DNA from: Syngnathus acus
Lineage: Eukaryota > Chordata > Actinopteri > Syngnathiformes > Syngnathidae
DNA: 64,000 nucleotides
Assembly (NCBI RefSeq): GCF_901709675.1
Contig: NC_051098.1
Span: forward strand, 11,190,918 to 11,254,917
Reading direction: 5' to 3'
Positions 61,230-64,000 of the stretch are shown one piece after another; position 1 is the first letter of the stretch; every line of letters begins with the position of its first letter. Made by a program: the position numbers and the translations under genes. The notes under the pieces are model-generated. The model did no database searches, had not been told where the DNA came from, and saw only the letters and a program-made list of their open reading frames with translations.

Positions 61230-62257
61230 TGAAAACCTTTCTCCTTGTGCTGTTGTCCTCATTTTAAAACACTTTCATCATGTCGTATAAAAAAAGTGAG
61301 ATCTTTTCATTTGAAGTCACACAGAATAACACAATACTCTCCACCTGTAACGTTATTTGGAAATTAATACTCGCAATGGATGTCTGGCGTTCGGGCAAAT
61401 CTTGTTTTTTTTTTAGATGCCCATTGTTCAAGAAATTGATAATCGGGTAAGAAATATAGAAACAAAATGTCTCATGTGGTTCAGAACGGTAAAAATAGCT
61501 TATTTGGTTGTTTTCATGCTAGTTCGAAATAAACTAGCTAAAATAAACCACAGTGGAGCTTTTTTATACAAAAGGAATATTCCAGGAATGCCATCCTGAA
61601 GGACAGAATCCTTCTACCTCTCAAATCATCACTTTTCCTTACTTTCTAATATTTTCAGAAACGTGACGCGATGGCAGACAGCCTGCTGAGAGGTCATCGT
61701 TGATCACATAGCTGTGATTAATGAGTTGATAAATCCAAGACGTGACCTGGTTTATTGACAAACTTAAGTCTGGTCTTAATTAGGGTAAAAACACCCCAGG
61801 CTGAAAACCTTCAACACCACCAAATCGGCTCGTGCCCTCGTGTACACAAACACACCCAAATCCAAATTATAAAGAAAATAACAACAAACACAGATTTCAT
61901 TTCCGTATTCAGTTTTAAAGAATTAACAACCCGTACAATCAGTGTGGTGATGAAACTCAGCTTTTCAAATTCTCAATAAAAAATCGAATCGATTTGTTTC
62001 AGTCTACATCCATCCACACAAAGTAACTATAAGTTGAAAGTTAATAATGTGTTACAAGCCAGCTTTGGGCTAAATCAAATAGGCGTTAACGTAAGCACGG
62101 CTTGGTTGTGTGATTTGTTGCCAAAATGTGTGTTTAATTGTGACAGCTCTCGGGGCCACATAGACATGTGCAGCTGTGACTAGTACATGTCAGTGGCATT
62201 ATGTGTACTATAATGGATGAGGAAGGCATTGTGGTCCCCAGTGAGAGTCAGAAGATG
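61230..62257. other. Intergenic region between apoA-I and the T-box gene
   Basis: No gene seen. It is AT-rich with scattered short ORFs. The proximal T-box promoter lies at its right end. Confidence 0.5.
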
Positions 62258-62264
62258 TATAAAA
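62258..62264 (+). promoter_or_regulatory. TATA box of the T-box gene
   Basis: TATAAAA in the context GATGTATAAAAGCTACC, 168-174 bp upstream of the start codon. Its position suits a transcript whose 5' UTR and first 13 coding bases share one exon. Confidence 0.55.
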
Positions 62265-62431
62265 GCTACCCGCACTCCCGATGCTCCCACCACTCTCTCA
62301 CAAATGTTGCGATGCGCTTTTGGAAGACTTGGAGGGCGATTATCATTTTTCATCTTTTCAACTGTTGATATAAAAAAGGGAACTGCTACAAGAAGAACAC
62401 ACTCGCCATACAATCCCTAAACTTTACGAGA

Positions 62432-64000
62432 ATGTCGAGGAATGGTAAGTGACATCGTATCTTTATGTGATGATGATTATGTATAATGTTCTCTCTTCAG
62501 GTTCAACATTGTCTCAAAACTGTACATTATCTTCGATGTGTTGCACAGACAGTCCATCGCTGTTGAGCGTTAAGGTCCCGCCAGTCAATAAGGTCAGAGT
62601 TCAGCTGGAGATGCATTCGCTATGGCAGCAGTTTGACGAGCTAGGTACTGAAATGATCGTCACCAAAGCTGGAAGGTAATTGTTAAAATTCTGTTTGCTA
62701 CTTCTGCTTGAAATTCCCCCTGTGATTCCATTGCTGTTCAAAAACTGGCAGGAGGATGTTTCCGACGTTCCAGGTGCGAATCTCGGGAATGGATCCTACT
62801 GCTGAATATGTTCTGCTCATGGATTTTATTCCTGTAGATGATAAAAGATATAGGTAAATATGATCAATGATGATCTAATCATCTTAAATTCAATTCCATT
62901 GTGAGTTAGGTTATAATGTGTGTGTCAGATATGCATTCCACAGCTCATCCTGGTTGGTAGCAGGTCGAGCGGATATTGCGGCCCCGAGCCGGATGCACTT
63001 CCACCCGGACTCACCAGCTCGTGGAGCCCAGTGGATGAAGCAGACTGTGTCCTTTGACACGCTCAAGCTGACCAACAACCTGCTGGATGACAATGGGCAT
63101 GTCAGTTTTTGTCATTTTGTTTAGAAGAATCTTTCATCGAAAAATTTTTTTGTTCAAAATGTTTTTCTCCTTTTCTCCCCGCCAGATGATATTGAATTCA
63201 ATGCATCGCTACCAGCCACGCTTCCACGTGGTATATGTGGATACAACGCCCAACAGCCATTTAAATGCACACAGAAACTTTTGCTCCTTCTCCTTCCCCG
63301 AGACTCGCTTCATGGCAGTCACTGCCTATCAAAACCACAGGGTAGGAAAACCCAGACAGGTTTGGAATGAAATATTTCTCAGATGTGTCCTTACTGATGG
63401 AATTGAATCTATCTTACTTCCAGATCACTCAGCTGAAGATAGCTAGCAATCCATTTGCTAAAGGCTTCAGAACAACAGACACACAGGATTGGTTAGTGTA
63501 CACTGTACAATTAATCCAGAGTAAAGTTTTCCTCAAGAAGGTGTCAGATAAATGCTTTATGTGAACCCAGGGGAAACATTCCCAAGCCTCTCGGAATGTG
63601 GCATCCACCAGAGGACAGGACTGAGCGCAATGTCACAAACACAGGAAGGGAAAGGGGCTTAAAAAGTGAGTGGAGGAATGTTTTTCTGTACATGGATGTC
63701 CTATAATATTCATTGTAATATCTGAAAATACTACACATCTACTGTAACTTTTTGTTTTGGTCTTTTTTACAATTTACAATCATTAATTGTTTTGTAACAA
63801 TTGTAAGTGTAACAACAACACAATCTGTTTGGATTTTCAGCACAGGAGGCAGTCTCGCATCTGATGGAGCAAAGTGGACAGTGTTGCAACTTCGCAGATG
63901 CAGTAGTCGGAAGCAACAATGGAAATTTGGATTTTGGAGCTCCAGCTTCCTTCCGCTTACCGTCTTACTGGGAATGTGCCGGATCTTCTCAAAGCAACAA
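62432..64000 (+). CDS. tbx10: T-box transcription factor of the Tbx1/Tbx10 group, 3' end missing
   Basis: DNA-binding transcription factor. Coding exons are 62432-62444, 62501-62675, 62752-62853, 62929-63100, 63186-63341, 63424-63491, 63571-63665 and 63841 to the window end. The T-box runs from [20 protein letters not shown] to [16 protein letters not shown]. Tbx1/10-type signatures include [75 protein letters not shown] and TAYQNHRITQLKI. The N-terminus before the T-box is only about 40 residues, much shorter than in Tbx1, and the sequence after the T-box ([20 protein letters not shown]) is not the Tbx1 sequence I know. That is why I favour Tbx10 over Tbx1. Group membership is secure; the exact paralogue is an inference. 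Confidence 0.82.

Overview
The window is vertebrate nuclear DNA, most likely from a percomorph-type teleost. Genes are intron-rich with GT-AG splice sites, introns are mostly 70-1,000 bp, intergenic gaps are short, microsatellites are long, and there is one CD3 gamma/delta gene where mammals have two. The species cannot be named from the sequence alone. I rebuilt the genes exon by exon from splice sites and reading phase; every model stays open through all exons, and the totals close to whole codons (the last gene runs off the window).

Layout, left to right: cd3e (+, 2111-3442) and CD3 gamma/delta (-, 5929-4816), tail to tail; tmem25 (-, 9726-7690); sik3 (-, 25699-13832, 24 coding exons, with a probable 2.6 kb 3' UTR down to about 11.19 kb); sidt2 (+, 27461-35209, 26 coding exons), head to head with sik3; two tandem CEP164-like genes on the minus strand (copy B 45721-36173, copy A 56710-46495); an apolipoprotein A-I gene (+, 60042-61100); and the first eight coding exons of a Tbx1/Tbx10-class T-box gene (+, 62432 to beyond 64000). 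Apart from the T-box gene, this gene set corresponds to the human 11q23.3 neighbourhood (CD3 cluster, TMEM25, SIK3, SIDT2, CEP164, APOA1), compacted into about 60 kb.

The genes do not form one pathway. The CD3 pair supplies T-cell receptor signalling chains, SIK3 is an LKB1-class metabolic and growth kinase, SIDT2 is a lysosomal multi-pass membrane protein, CEP164 is a distal-appendage protein of the mother centriole, and ApoA-I is the secreted HDL protein.

The unusual region is 36-57 kb. Two adjacent CEP164-like genes each carry one coding exon of more than 4 kb made of 26-residue (78 bp) Glu/Arg/Lys-rich repeats. Their 5' halves are built from duplicated exon blocks. Copy B has three CEP164-type WW modules. 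Copy A has one WW module that has lost its second tryptophan, plus several decayed WW-like exons and a second repeat family. I regard this expansion as the strongest candidate for something not previously described.
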